From positions 1 to 64,000 of the forward strand of contig DATJAY010000004.1 of NCBI GenBank assembly GCA_035515795.1: a stretch of DNA of 64,000 nucleotides, in the 5' to 3' direction. A program made the position numbers and the translations under genes. The stretch is from Candidatus Acidiferrales bacterium. Its GTDB lineage: Bacteria > Bacteroidota > Ignavibacteria > Kryptoniales > JAKASW01. The notes below the pieces were generated by a model. It saw nothing but the letters and a program-made list of their open reading frames with translations, made no database searches and was not told the DNA's origin. Shown in pieces: positions 28,177 through 36,059 of the stretch (within the stretch, counting starts at the first letter, position 1; every line of letters starts with the position of its first letter).

Positions 28177-28220
28177 GTGAGTCGTGGCCCGGCGAAGTGG
28201 GCGCCGGGAGCTCACCCACG
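28177..28220 (+). ncRNA. Candidate structured RNA element before yicC
   Basis: CCCGGCG (28188-28194) and CGCCGGG (28202-28208) form a perfect 7-bp stem with loop AAGTGGG. An outer helix GTGAG (28177-28181)/CTCAC (28211-28215) encloses it. The loop bases GTGGG can also pair with CCCAC at 28215-28219, giving an H-type pseudoknot, and CGTGG (28183-28187) can pair with CCACG (28216-28220). The rest of 28046-28303 shows nothing but the yicC ribosome binding site. It matches no RNA family I know. Confidence 0.35.
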
Positions 28221-28303
28221 CAACGGCAGAAAGTCCTTCAACATCTCCGGTGAGAATTCATTTTTAGAGTCAGTCTTAAGTTTGCTTTAGGGAGTTTCCG
28301 CAG

Positions 28304-29179
28304 ATGATACAAAGTATGACAGGTTACGGAAAAGGCGAGGCAACGGTAGGGGTGTGCTATGCGCTGGCAGAGATACGGAGTGTCAATAGCAGATATTTAG
28401 AAATAAACGTCAAACTTCCCCAGAGTCTTTCAACTCGCGAGATTGACGTTCGAGAAATGGTGCGGCAGCAGATTTCTCGCGGGAAGCTATCGGTCCTTGT
28501 TTCAATGATTGGTCTAGGCAGCGAGGACGAAGTCACAGTTGATCCCGAGTCCGTAAAGCATATCTTAGAGCTTTTGAAGTCCTTGAAGAAGTATGCCAGA
28601 ATTTCCGGTCCGATAAAGTTGGAACATGTTCTAAGCTTTAAGGATATTTTCAAAGGAGCAGCGAGTGAAACGTTGAACGGTGATGATTGGCAAGCAATCA
28701 AATTGGCAATCAATGATGCTATTGAACAACTGAAGCAGGCCAGACTCGCAGAAGGGTTATCGCTGAAGAACGACCTCTCAGTACGGATTGATAAATTGGA
28801 CGCGGAACTCGGTAAGATAGAGAAGCTCTCGCATCTTAATATTGATGAAGAAAAGTCAAAACTCCGTCAAAAGGTTGATGAAGTTTTGAACGGAAAGGAA
28901 ATTGATCCTGCGCGGATTGAGCTTGAAGTCGTATTGTTGGCTGACAAACTTGACATAACTGAGGAAGTGGTTAGATTCAGAACTCACAACAAGTTTTTTA
29001 GGGAGCTTCTCAACAGTGAGGACTCAAATGGGAGGAGATTGAATTTTCTTCTTCAGGAAATGAACAGGGAAGCAAACACAATGGGTTCAAAGGCGTTTGA
29101 TGCCGGGATGTCTCACCTTGTTGTGGAGATCAAAGAGGAATTGGAGAAAATAAGAGAGCAGGTGCAAAATCTGGAATGA
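28304..29179 (+). CDS. yicC: YicC family endoribonuclease
   Basis: YicC-type proteins are endoribonucleases linked in E. coli and Bacillus to small-RNA decay. The 291-residue product has the diagnostic start MIQSMTGYGKGEA, SVNSRYLEINVKLPQ and the C-terminal RLNFLLQEMNREANTMGSKA. AGGGAG precedes the ATG. In many bacteria yicC heads an operon with gmk and rpoZ, as here. The 218 bases before gmk contain several copies of a TTTAGGCTTG-like word but no gene. Confidence 0.95.
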   Translation: MIQSMTGYGKGEATVGVCYALAEIRSVNSRYLEINVKLPQSLSTREIDVREMVRQQISRGKLSVLVSMIGLGSEDEVTVDPESVKHILELLKSLKKYARISGPIKLEHVLSFKDIFKGAASETLNGDDWQAIKLAINDAIEQLKQARLAEGLSLKNDLSVRIDKLDAELGKIEKLSHLNIDEEKSKLRQKVDEVLNGKEIDPARIELEVVLLADKLDITEEVVRFRTHNKFFRELLNSEDSNGRRLNFLLQEMNREANTMGSKAFDAGMSHLVVEIKEELEKIREQVQNLE

Positions 29180-29397
29180 CGTGATGTCAACACGGGCGGA
29201 CTGATCTAACGCTGGTTCTGATATCCGCCTGAAAGAACTCCAAACATCGGATTCCAAATCCTGCGATGCCGGTATTCGGCGTATGATTAAATATCTTTGA
29301 CGAGATAAGTTCGGAGCACAGACCGTTTTTCTTTCTAGTTTGGAATTTTAGGCTTGTGATTGTTTAGAATTTAGGCTTGAAATTTAGGACATCACTG

Positions 29398-29985
29398 GTG
29401 AACAGAGGATTGCTTCTCGTAATTTCGGCGCCCAGCGGGGCGGGGAAAACAACGATCGTGAGAGAGGTTTTACAGCGTTTCCCATCGTTTGAGTTTTCCG
29501 TATCAGCCACTACCCGTGAAATGCGACCCGGCGAGATAAATGGGCGAGATTATTTTTTCCTATCAAAATCGGACTTCGAAAATAAGATTGCCGGCGGTGA
29601 GCTCGTCGAATATGAAGAGATATACTCAAACTACTACGGCACGTTGAAAGGCGAAATCGAAAGAGCAATATCTGCGGGAGAGAACATAGTTTTCGACGTT
29701 GATGTGAAAGGTGGTTTGTCGATCAAGAAGAAGTTTCCTCAGGCGGTGACAATCTTCATCAAGCCGCCGAGCTTCGAAATACTGAAAGAAAGGCTTGAGA
29801 TGCGAGGAAGCGAGACGAAGGAACAGATTGAAAGACGGCTGAAGCGGGTGCCGATGGAGCTTGAGAAAGGGGAATTTTATGACTATATTATTATAAATGA
29901 TGATTTGGAAAGAGCGGTTTCTGAGGTTTCCGAGATCATAAATAACAAAATGAAGGAATTTTCCGGTGGGACTAAAACCAATTGA
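29398..29985 (+). CDS. gmk: Guanylate kinase
   Basis: Gmk converts GMP to GDP with ATP. The P-loop SAPSGAGKTTIV, the GMP-binding stretch SATTREMRPGEINGRDYFF, VDVKGGLSIKKKFP and RRLKRVPMELE are all present. I place the start at GTG 29398 because AGGA at 29386-29389 suits it; a TTG at 29377 would add seven residues. The product is 195 residues. The last 20 bases overlap rpoZ. Confidence 0.96.
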   Translation: MNRGLLLVISAPSGAGKTTIVREVLQRFPSFEFSVSATTREMRPGEINGRDYFFLSKSDFENKIAGGELVEYEEIYSNYYGTLKGEIERAISAGENIVFDVDVKGGLSIKKKFPQAVTIFIKPPSFEILKERLEMRGSETKEQIERRLKRVPMELEKGEFYDYIIINDDLERAVSEVSEIINNKMKEFSGGTKTN

Positions 29986-30262
29986 ATTGTCACAACTCGA
30001 CGTCGTAACGGGTAACGCCTACGAGGCGATCGCAGTCGCATCGCAAAGAGCAAGACAGATCAGCGACGAGAGAAAAGTCGAATTCACTCAACGGCTTGAG
30101 GGCATAAAACAGGTCCAGGAGTCGCTTGAGGAGGATGAGAAAGTAAATCCGGAGCAAGTTGAATTGAGCAAAGAATTCGATAAATGTTCGAAGCCAACGG
30201 AGCAAGCCCTCGATGAGCTGGTCCATGGCAAGATTGCTTATCGCTATAAATCGTCCGAATAA
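29966..30262 (+). CDS. rpoZ: RNA polymerase omega subunit
   Basis: Omega helps fold beta-prime and stabilises the polymerase core. The 98-residue product has NAYEAIAVASQRARQI, the conserved omega helix, followed by an acidic stretch and the C-terminal KIAYRYKSSE. It starts at a GTG inside the end of gmk, so translation is probably coupled. The gmk-rpoZ-coaBC order is common in Bacteroidota and Firmicutes. Confidence 0.92.
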   Translation: MGLKPIELSQLDVVTGNAYEAIAVASQRARQISDERKVEFTQRLEGIKQVQESLEEDEKVNPEQVELSKEFDKCSKPTEQALDELVHGKIAYRYKSSE

Positions 30263-30333
30263 AAACCAATTCTTAGTTCATGCCCCATAGCTCCTAGAGT
30301 ATATCATGGTCGTTCAACTATAAATTATGAGCC

Positions 30334-31563
30334 ATGACCTCTCAACCATCATTTCTCAAAGATAAAAAGATAATTCTAGGAATATGCGGAAGCATAGCGG
30401 CTTATAAGAGCGCATATTTGCTCCGTGAGCTTCAGAGGAAGGGGGCCGACGTCAGAGTGGTAATGACTCGACCCGCTACTAACTTTATCGCACCCCTTAC
30501 TTTTTCATCGCTCTCTCATAACCAGGTATATGTTGAAATGTTTCCAGATCAGGACACTTCCATCGAACATGTTAACCTTGGTTTATGGGCTGATGCGATG
30601 CTGATCGCGCCGATAACGGCATCTACTATTGCTAAGCTCGTTCAGGGTTTCGCGGATAATTTTCTTACTTCGACAGCGTTGGCGCTTCGTGCGCCGCTGA
30701 TTATTGCGCCTGCCATGGACGTTGATATGTATGTCCACCCGGCAACGAAAGCCAATATTTCTAGATTGAAAGAGCGCGGCGTTGTGGTCATTGATTCTGA
30801 AGAAGGAGAGCTTGCCAGCGGACTCAGCGGTGCGGGACGACTCGCCGAAGTGGAAAAAATTGTTAATGAGGTCGAACGTTTATTTGAAAGTGGCCGTTGC
30901 GATCTCTCAGGCAAGAATATTCTTGTGACTGCGGGCCCGACTCAGGAGCCGATCGACGCAGTAAGGTTTATTTCGAACAGAAGTTCAGGCAAAATGGGGT
31001 TTGCTCTAGCATCTGCCGCGGCGAACCGAGGGGCCGAGGTGAAGTTGATTTCCGGTCCGGTTTCTCTGGAAACACCGCGAAATGTTGCAAGAGAAAATGT
31101 TTCGACGGCATACGATATGTATGAGGCTGTGCAGAAAAATTTCGATTGGTGCGATGCGCTGGTGATGACTGCAGCCGTATCTGATTACAGAGTCCCAGAT
31201 CCATTCGATAGGAAGTTGAAGAGAGAGGGATCCGGCGGTCGGAATTTGGAGATCAGACTTGTCGAAAATATTGACATCTTGAAATCGCTGTCCGATAAGA
31301 AGGGAAAGCGGATAATTGTCGGCTTTGCACTTGAGACAGATGATGGCGTCGAAAATGCCGTCAAAAAACTAAGAGAGAAGTGCCTGGACATGATCGTGCT
31401 GAATAACCCTCGCGACGAGGGCTCTGGTTTTGGAACCGACACCAACAAAGTGACCCTCTTTTTGGGAGACGGCGAGAAAAAGGATATTCCGCTCTTGCCA
31501 AAGTACGAGGTAGCTCTGAAGATATTGGATGAGATAGTTGTCTTTCTTCGAGAGAAAGTTTGA
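30334..31563 (+). CDS. coaBC: Phosphopantothenoylcysteine decarboxylase/synthetase
   Basis: CoaBC carries out two steps of coenzyme A synthesis: joining cysteine to phosphopantothenate (CoaB) and decarboxylating the product (CoaC). The flavin-binding CoaC domain (about 1-185) has LGICGSIAAYKSAYLL, H79 (SIEHVNL, the catalytic His position) and APITASTIAKL. The PxMN motif reads PAMDVDMY, with D129 where E. coli has an essential Asn. The CoaB domain (from about 190) has VTAGPTQEPIDAVRFISNRS and GFALET. The length is 409. Confidence 0.95.
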   Translation: MTSQPSFLKDKKIILGICGSIAAYKSAYLLRELQRKGADVRVVMTRPATNFIAPLTFSSLSHNQVYVEMFPDQDTSIEHVNLGLWADAMLIAPITASTIAKLVQGFADNFLTSTALALRAPLIIAPAMDVDMYVHPATKANISRLKERGVVVIDSEEGELASGLSGAGRLAEVEKIVNEVERLFESGRCDLSGKNILVTAGPTQEPIDAVRFISNRSSGKMGFALASAAANRGAEVKLISGPVSLETPRNVARENVSTAYDMYEAVQKNFDWCDALVMTAAVSDYRVPDPFDRKLKREGSGGRNLEIRLVENIDILKSLSDKKGKRIIVGFALETDDGVENAVKKLREKCLDMIVLNNPRDEGSGFGTDTNKVTLFLGDGEKKDIPLLPKYEVALKILDEIVVFLREKV

Positions 31564-31710
31564 AGTCGAAGCTTGTCCATGTGGCTTCTCAAAGCAGATG
31601 TTTCGGCTGACCATCAAGAAGTCGAGCCCCACATAATTTATCACACCTTCTGCCCCGGAGACATGCCGCGGATAGTTTCGCACAACAGGGCAATCTGCAA
31701 ATCAACACTG

Positions 31711-31796
31711 ATTAGATGATGCATTGAGTCGGAAAAGCTAAGCCACGCGCCCACCGAAATCTCAGCGCGGTAGATACGATTCATCTAATTGTTTTT
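31711..31796 (+). ncRNA. Candidate structured RNA or leader with U-tract
   Basis: ATTAGATGA (31711-31719) is perfectly complementary to TCATCTAAT (31781-31789), and the 3' arm is followed by TGTTTTT. Inside, CGCGC (31745-31749) can pair with GCGCG (31765-31769). A long-range closing helix followed by a U-run is what a small RNA with its own terminator, or a leader terminator, would show. No known family matched by eye. Orientation is chosen from the T-run. Confidence 0.3.
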
Positions 31797-32004
31797 CGTT
31801 TCAGGCTTTATTTCTCAAAGAGATTTCCAGTGATCGCGGTACATTCTGATCCGATCATTCGGTTGGTCGGTTAACTTTCCATAATTTCATGCAAATGACT
31901 GCAGAATAACAATTCGCATTCGTGGAAGAGTTTCCAACCATGTAATGTGCACTTTTCGGTCGCCTTTCAAAAGAATTGTGGTTTACCATCCTTCTAAGTC
32001 CAAT

Positions 32005-32016
32005 GTTAGCGCTAAC
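32005..32016. promoter_or_regulatory. Palindromic operator-like site
   Basis: GTTAGCGCTAAC is a perfect 12-bp palindrome with a central CG, the layout of LacI/GalR-family operators such as cre. It is 142 bases before the regulator start, so it could be the distal site of a looped repression complex or belong to another regulator. Confidence 0.5.
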
Positions 32017-32100
32017 TTATAAAGATGCCCCTTAATTTTTCTCGATTTCTTAGCATTTAGAACCGCTTCCATAAGACAGAAGAAATCCTTAAGAAATGAC

Positions 32101-32129
32101 TTGACAGGAATCTTTTGGTTGTTTATCAT
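32101..32129 (+). promoter_or_regulatory. Promoter of the lacI-led alpha-glucan operon
   Basis: TTGACA (32101-32106) and TATCAT (32124-32129) with a 17-base spacer form a near-consensus promoter. The operator palindrome begins at the last base of the -10 box. The start codon follows at 32159, with AGAGG close before it. Confidence 0.7.
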
Positions 32130-32146
32130 TTGGAACCGTTTCCAAA
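32129..32146. promoter_or_regulatory. LacI-family operator overlapping the promoter
   Basis: TTTGGAACCGTTTCCAAA is an inverted repeat matching at eight of nine positions around a central CG, typical of LacI/GalR operators. It covers the region from the -10 box through the expected transcription start, where a bound repressor blocks initiation. The divergent copy at 32056-32073 keeps GAACCGCTTCC. Negative autoregulation by the downstream LacI protein is the simplest reading. Confidence 0.65.
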
Positions 32147-32158
32147 AATAAGAGGTTT

Positions 32159-33190
32159 ATGGCTTTAAAGGTTACAATCTACGATATCGCAAGAGAGGCT
32201 AGCGTCGGCATCGGAACTGTTTCACGCGTTCTTAACAATCACCCAAATGTAACTCCTGAAACTCGCCAACGTGTGAAAGATGTTCTCAGAAGGTTGAAGT
32301 ATCAGCCGCACACATATGCCCAACGCCTTGCACGCAGACAGTCTGAAACCGTTTCTGCAATAATTCCATTTTTTACAAACTACTTCTTCATTGAAGTGCT
32401 CCAGGGCGTCCAGGACAGGATTTCCCAGCTGGGATATGACTTGGTGCTCTACGGGGTAAACGATGTCAGTCAGGTTGAGGCCTATCTTGCGCGCGCTCTT
32501 CAGAGGGGGAAAGTGGATGGGATTTTATTTTTTTCCATGAAACTCCCTGAAAAAATAATTCCGAGATTGGAAGAGACCGGACTTCCCGTTGTGCTCGTTG
32601 ATACCACGTCTCCCGATTTCGATTCGATTTCGGTGGCGAATGCCGAAGGTGCATACGCAGCCACAACACATCTAATCGAACTCGGCCACCGCAAGGTGGG
32701 ATTGATAAATGCAAAACTCGCCAGCACGCCGGCTATCGAGCGGCTTCAAGGTTATAGACGCGCTCTTGAGAATCACGGGATAATTTTTTCCGATACTCTC
32801 GTAAGAACCGGAAACAACAACAAGCAAGATGGATTCAATCGCGAGGCGGGCTACGAAGCCATGATGGAGTTCATCAAGACGGGTTCGGAAATGCCGAGAG
32901 CATTTTTTATCTCCTCGGACATTCAAGCGATGGGCTCGATAGCGGCACTGGCGGAGAATGGATTAAAGGTCCCTGAGGACGTCGCAATTGTCGGATTCGA
33001 TGACATTGAGCTCGCGAGGCATATCAAGCTGACCACAATGCGACAGCCGATGTACCAAATTGGAGTACTTGCCCTTGAGCGGCTTGTAGCACGGATGGCA
33101 AATCCGGATATGGAAGTGTTACACACCACATTTTCGCCGACGCTTATCGTGAGAGAAAGCTGCGGTGCTTTGAGGAGAAATCAAAATTGA
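32159..33190 (+). CDS. LacI-family transcriptional regulator of the alpha-glucan locus
   Basis: The 343-residue product has an N-terminal LacI helix-turn-helix (TIYDIAREASVGIGTVSRVL) with hinge helix (LKYQPHTYAQRLARRQ), then a periplasmic-binding-like sugar domain (about 65-335) with VPEDVAIVGFDDIELARHI, the usual C-terminal signature. It probably senses a maltodextrin-type sugar, inferred from the downstream genes. The TonB-receptor gene begins eight bases after its stop, so regulator and transport genes form one operon. It is likely autoregulated through the operator at 32129-32146. Confidence 0.93.
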   Translation: MALKVTIYDIAREASVGIGTVSRVLNNHPNVTPETRQRVKDVLRRLKYQPHTYAQRLARRQSETVSAIIPFFTNYFFIEVLQGVQDRISQLGYDLVLYGVNDVSQVEAYLARALQRGKVDGILFFSMKLPEKIIPRLEETGLPVVLVDTTSPDFDSISVANAEGAYAATTHLIELGHRKVGLINAKLASTPAIERLQGYRRALENHGIIFSDTLVRTGNNNKQDGFNREAGYEAMMEFIKTGSEMPRAFFISSDIQAMGSIAALAENGLKVPEDVAIVGFDDIELARHIKLTTMRQPMYQIGVLALERLVARMANPDMEVLHTTFSPTLIVRESCGALRRNQN

Positions 33191-33197
33191 GGTGACG

Positions 33198-36044
33198 ATG
33201 CAAAAGATTTCTACTGCTTCATTGATTTTTTTTCTTTCATTAAAAGTTTTCGCCGGAGACACAGGCAAGATAGCCGGAAGAGTAGTGGATGGCTCGTCGA
33301 AAGAACCTCTAGTCGGAGCAACAGTCATGGTGGTAGGAACTTCCTTTGGTGCTGCTACCGATCTTGATGGAAGATATGTGATCCTGAATGTACAGCCGGG
33401 CGTGTACACAGTCCGGGCGAGCGCTGTCGGGTACCAGCCTGTCGAGAGTAAGAATAATAACGTATCAATTGATCTGACAACTGAAGTTGACTTCGAATTG
33501 AACGAGTCTGCCGTCACGACTGAACCCGTGGTAGTGACGGCACAGAAGCCGTTGGTCCAGAAAGACATGACCGCATCCACGGCGGTTGTCAGCAGCTCTC
33601 AGATCGAGGCCATGCCAGTTACCAGCATGCAGGATGTGCTGAATTTGCAGGCCGGAATTTATGTCGATAGAGATTTACACTTGCATGCCAGAGGCGGCCG
33701 CTGGGGTGAGGTAACCTATATGATCGACGGTGTGCCGGTTACAGACAGCTATGATGGCTCAACTGTTGTCGACGTCAACAAAAACTCAATTCAAGAAATG
33801 CAGCTCGTTACCGGTGCCTTCAACGCGGAATACGGACAGGCGATGAGCGGGATCGTAAATATTGCCACCAAGACAGGCGGCGATGAGTTCAAAGGGAGCA
33901 TCACGGCGTATGGCGGGAGCTATGCGACTTCACACTCAGATATTTTCGCAGGGCTCCAAAAAATAGATCCGCTTTCTATTCGATGGCTCGAAGGATCGCT
34001 TGACGGCCCTATTGTCAGCGATAAGCTCTTCTTCTATGCCGATGCTCGTTATTACTACACGGCGGGCGACCTGATGGGCATTAGAAAGTTCAACACCTAT
34101 GATCGGACAAATGCAATTGCTGCGAGCCCAAGTGATTGGATAATACGAGCAACCGGCAATGGGCAGGTCGTTCCGCTGGCTCCGTACTTGGAGGGATATG
34201 GCCAGGGAAAGCTCACATATAAAGTCACTCCGGAATTCCAGTTGTCATACAATTTTATTTTGGACAACGCGCGCGGAAAGGATTTTGACTGGAGTTACAA
34301 GTATAACCCTGATGGGGAGCTGAGCAATTTTAAGAAAGGGTACCTGAACACTCTTAACCTAACTCATACGTTGAACCCCTCAACATTTTACACTCTTGGA
34401 CTTTCCTACTATTTCAGAGACTATCGCGAATACTTGGACGAAAGTCCTTTTTCAATTTCAGATTTGTTCGCAAGGCAGGACCCATTTAACCAGCAATATG
34501 TTCATACTGCACTCCTGCAGGCTCCTGAAGGGACCTTCCTCACGGGCGGAACGAACATGGCACACAATATTCACAGCACGAACACCTATGTCGCGAAGTT
34601 CGACATAACCAGTCAGGTCTCCGACGAACACATGATCAAAGCAGGTTTGGAATTCGACCAGTATCAATTGTTTCTACATAACATAAATTTGCAGATGCAA
34701 GGAAAAGATATCGAGCGTAACCCTATAACGGATGCGGATACCAACGCGTTTCTCGAATCACCTATATTCATCCCCGGGACAGAATCTCCGAATAACCTGA
34801 TGTACCTCCATAAGCCGCAGCAATTCTCCGCTTATTTGCAGGACAAGATGGAATACAAGTCTCTTATCGTCAACTTAGGAGTGAGATTGGATTGGTTTCA
34901 TCCAGACGGACAGATCCTTGCTAGTCCTGCCGATCCCAATGTGTACGCACCAGTCGAGCCGCAATATCAGGACAGTGTCATCGCTCCTGTTGGCAGCAGG
35001 ATCAACGGCGTCACAGTAACATCGACCAATCAGCATGACCTTGCAGTGCAACAGAGGATGAAATTCTGGTACAGGAATGCCTCAGATAAATACCAGCTCA
35101 GTCCGAGGCTTGGCGTGTCGTTTCCCATAACGGACCGCGGCATCGTTCATTTTTCCTACGGGCTTTTCTTTCAAATGCCGTCGTTTGATGAGTTATATCA
35201 GAGCCCCGGCTACAAGTTACAGCTGGCGGGAAATTCCAATCTCGGAGTCATAGGAAATCCCGATCTGCAGCCCGAAGAAACGACGAGCGGCGAACTCGGG
35301 CTGCAGCAACAGCTCACGGACGATATTTCGATTGACATCACGGGATTTTTCAGGGACATCCGAAATTTGGCTGGAACGCTTAACGAGATTGAATACGTGG
35401 CAGGAGGTTCATATGAGTACAGCAAGTTCGTGAACACAGATTTCGGCTTTGTGAAAGGGATAGTGATCTCAGTAGACAAGAGATTCTCAAATTCTATTTC
35501 CGCAACGGTAGATTATACATTTCAAATCGCGAAAGGCGATGCATCGGATCCCAACGCTGCATTCAACCTGAGAAACAGCGGCGTGCAGCCCGAGACGCAG
35601 TTGATTCCGCTCGATTGGGATCAGCAGCATACTCTCAACGCATCACTCAATTACGATAACGCCGATGACTGGGGAGCCAGCTTCATATTCAGATACGGTA
35701 GTGGTACACCCTACACTCCGCAGGGGCTCTCGAATGTCGGAGAGCTTGTATATAACTCCGGCCTAAAACCTTCGACTTACAACCTGGATGCTCGCCTGTA
35801 CAAGAATTTCAAACTCGGAACGACTTTGCTGTCGATTTTCTTGAGTGTCAACAACGTGCTCGATACGAAAAACGCCGTCAATGTTTACAACGATACAGGT
35901 TTGCCGGACGTTTCTCTGGCGGAAGAGTCGCTCCTGCAATCTAATCCTTCGCAGAGAGTTGCGACAGTTCAAGATTGGTACACAAATCCAAGTTTTTACT
36001 CCGAACCGAGAAGAGTCGAATTTGGAACAACAATTTCCTTTTAA
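33198..36044 (+). CDS. TonB-dependent outer-membrane receptor, SusC-like role
   Basis: The 948-residue product has a signal peptide (MQKISTASLIFFLSLKVFAG), a carboxypeptidase-regulatory-like domain (about 24-105; GKIAGRVVDGSSKEPLVGAT, LDGRYVILNVQPGVY), a plug domain (about 125-235; MIDGVPVTDSYDG, GAFNAEYGQAMSGIVNI) and a 22-strand-type barrel ending in Phe (RRVEFGTTISF). ATG 33198 fits the TTGAGG ribosome binding site better than GTG 33192. The context suggests import of malto-oligosaccharides powered by TonB. No SusD partner gene follows, unlike Bacteroidia loci. Confidence 0.9.
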   Translation: MQKISTASLIFFLSLKVFAGDTGKIAGRVVDGSSKEPLVGATVMVVGTSFGAATDLDGRYVILNVQPGVYTVRASAVGYQPVESKNNNVSIDLTTEVDFELNESAVTTEPVVVTAQKPLVQKDMTASTAVVSSSQIEAMPVTSMQDVLNLQAGIYVDRDLHLHARGGRWGEVTYMIDGVPVTDSYDGSTVVDVNKNSIQEMQLVTGAFNAEYGQAMSGIVNIATKTGGDEFKGSITAYGGSYATSHSDIFAGLQKIDPLSIRWLEGSLDGPIVSDKLFFYADARYYYTAGDLMGIRKFNTYDRTNAIAASPSDWIIRATGNGQVVPLAPYLEGYGQGKLTYKVTPEFQLSYNFILDNARGKDFDWSYKYNPDGELSNFKKGYLNTLNLTHTLNPSTFYTLGLSYYFRDYREYLDESPFSISDLFARQDPFNQQYVHTALLQAPEGTFLTGGTNMAHNIHSTNTYVAKFDITSQVSDEHMIKAGLEFDQYQLFLHNINLQMQGKDIERNPITDADTNAFLESPIFIPGTESPNNLMYLHKPQQFSAYLQDKMEYKSLIVNLGVRLDWFHPDGQILASPADPNVYAPVEPQYQDSVIAPVGSRINGVTVTSTNQHDLAVQQRMKFWYRNASDKYQLSPRLGVSFPITDRGIVHFSYGLFFQMPSFDELYQSPGYKLQLAGNSNLGVIGNPDLQPEETTSGELGLQQQLTDDISIDITGFFRDIRNLAGTLNEIEYVAGGSYEYSKFVNTDFGFVKGIVISVDKRFSNSISATVDYTFQIAKGDASDPNAAFNLRNSGVQPETQLIPLDWDQQHTLNASLNYDNADDWGASFIFRYGSGTPYTPQGLSNVGELVYNSGLKPSTYNLDARLYKNFKLGTTLLSIFLSVNNVLDTKNAVNVYNDTGLPDVSLAEESLLQSNPSQRVATVQDWYTNPSFYSEPRRVEFGTTISF

Positions 36045-36059
36045 GGTCAAGGATTGATC

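Larger units (their letters stand above)
31564..32158. other. Long intergenic region between coaBC and the LacI gene
   Basis: The 595 bases contain no convincing gene. They hold a candidate structured RNA (31711-31796), a 12-bp palindrome (32005-32016), a weak operator-like site (TTTAGAACCGCTTCCATA, 32056-32073) and the regulator's own promoter and operator (32101-32146). About 31800-32000 is AT-rich and shows nothing I can name. Confidence 0.7.

Noticed and set aside
31660-31800. c-di-GMP-I or cobalamin riboswitch
   Set aside because: A GGGCAA-like word and GCCAC were noticed, but the conserved core and tetraloop receptor pattern are missing.
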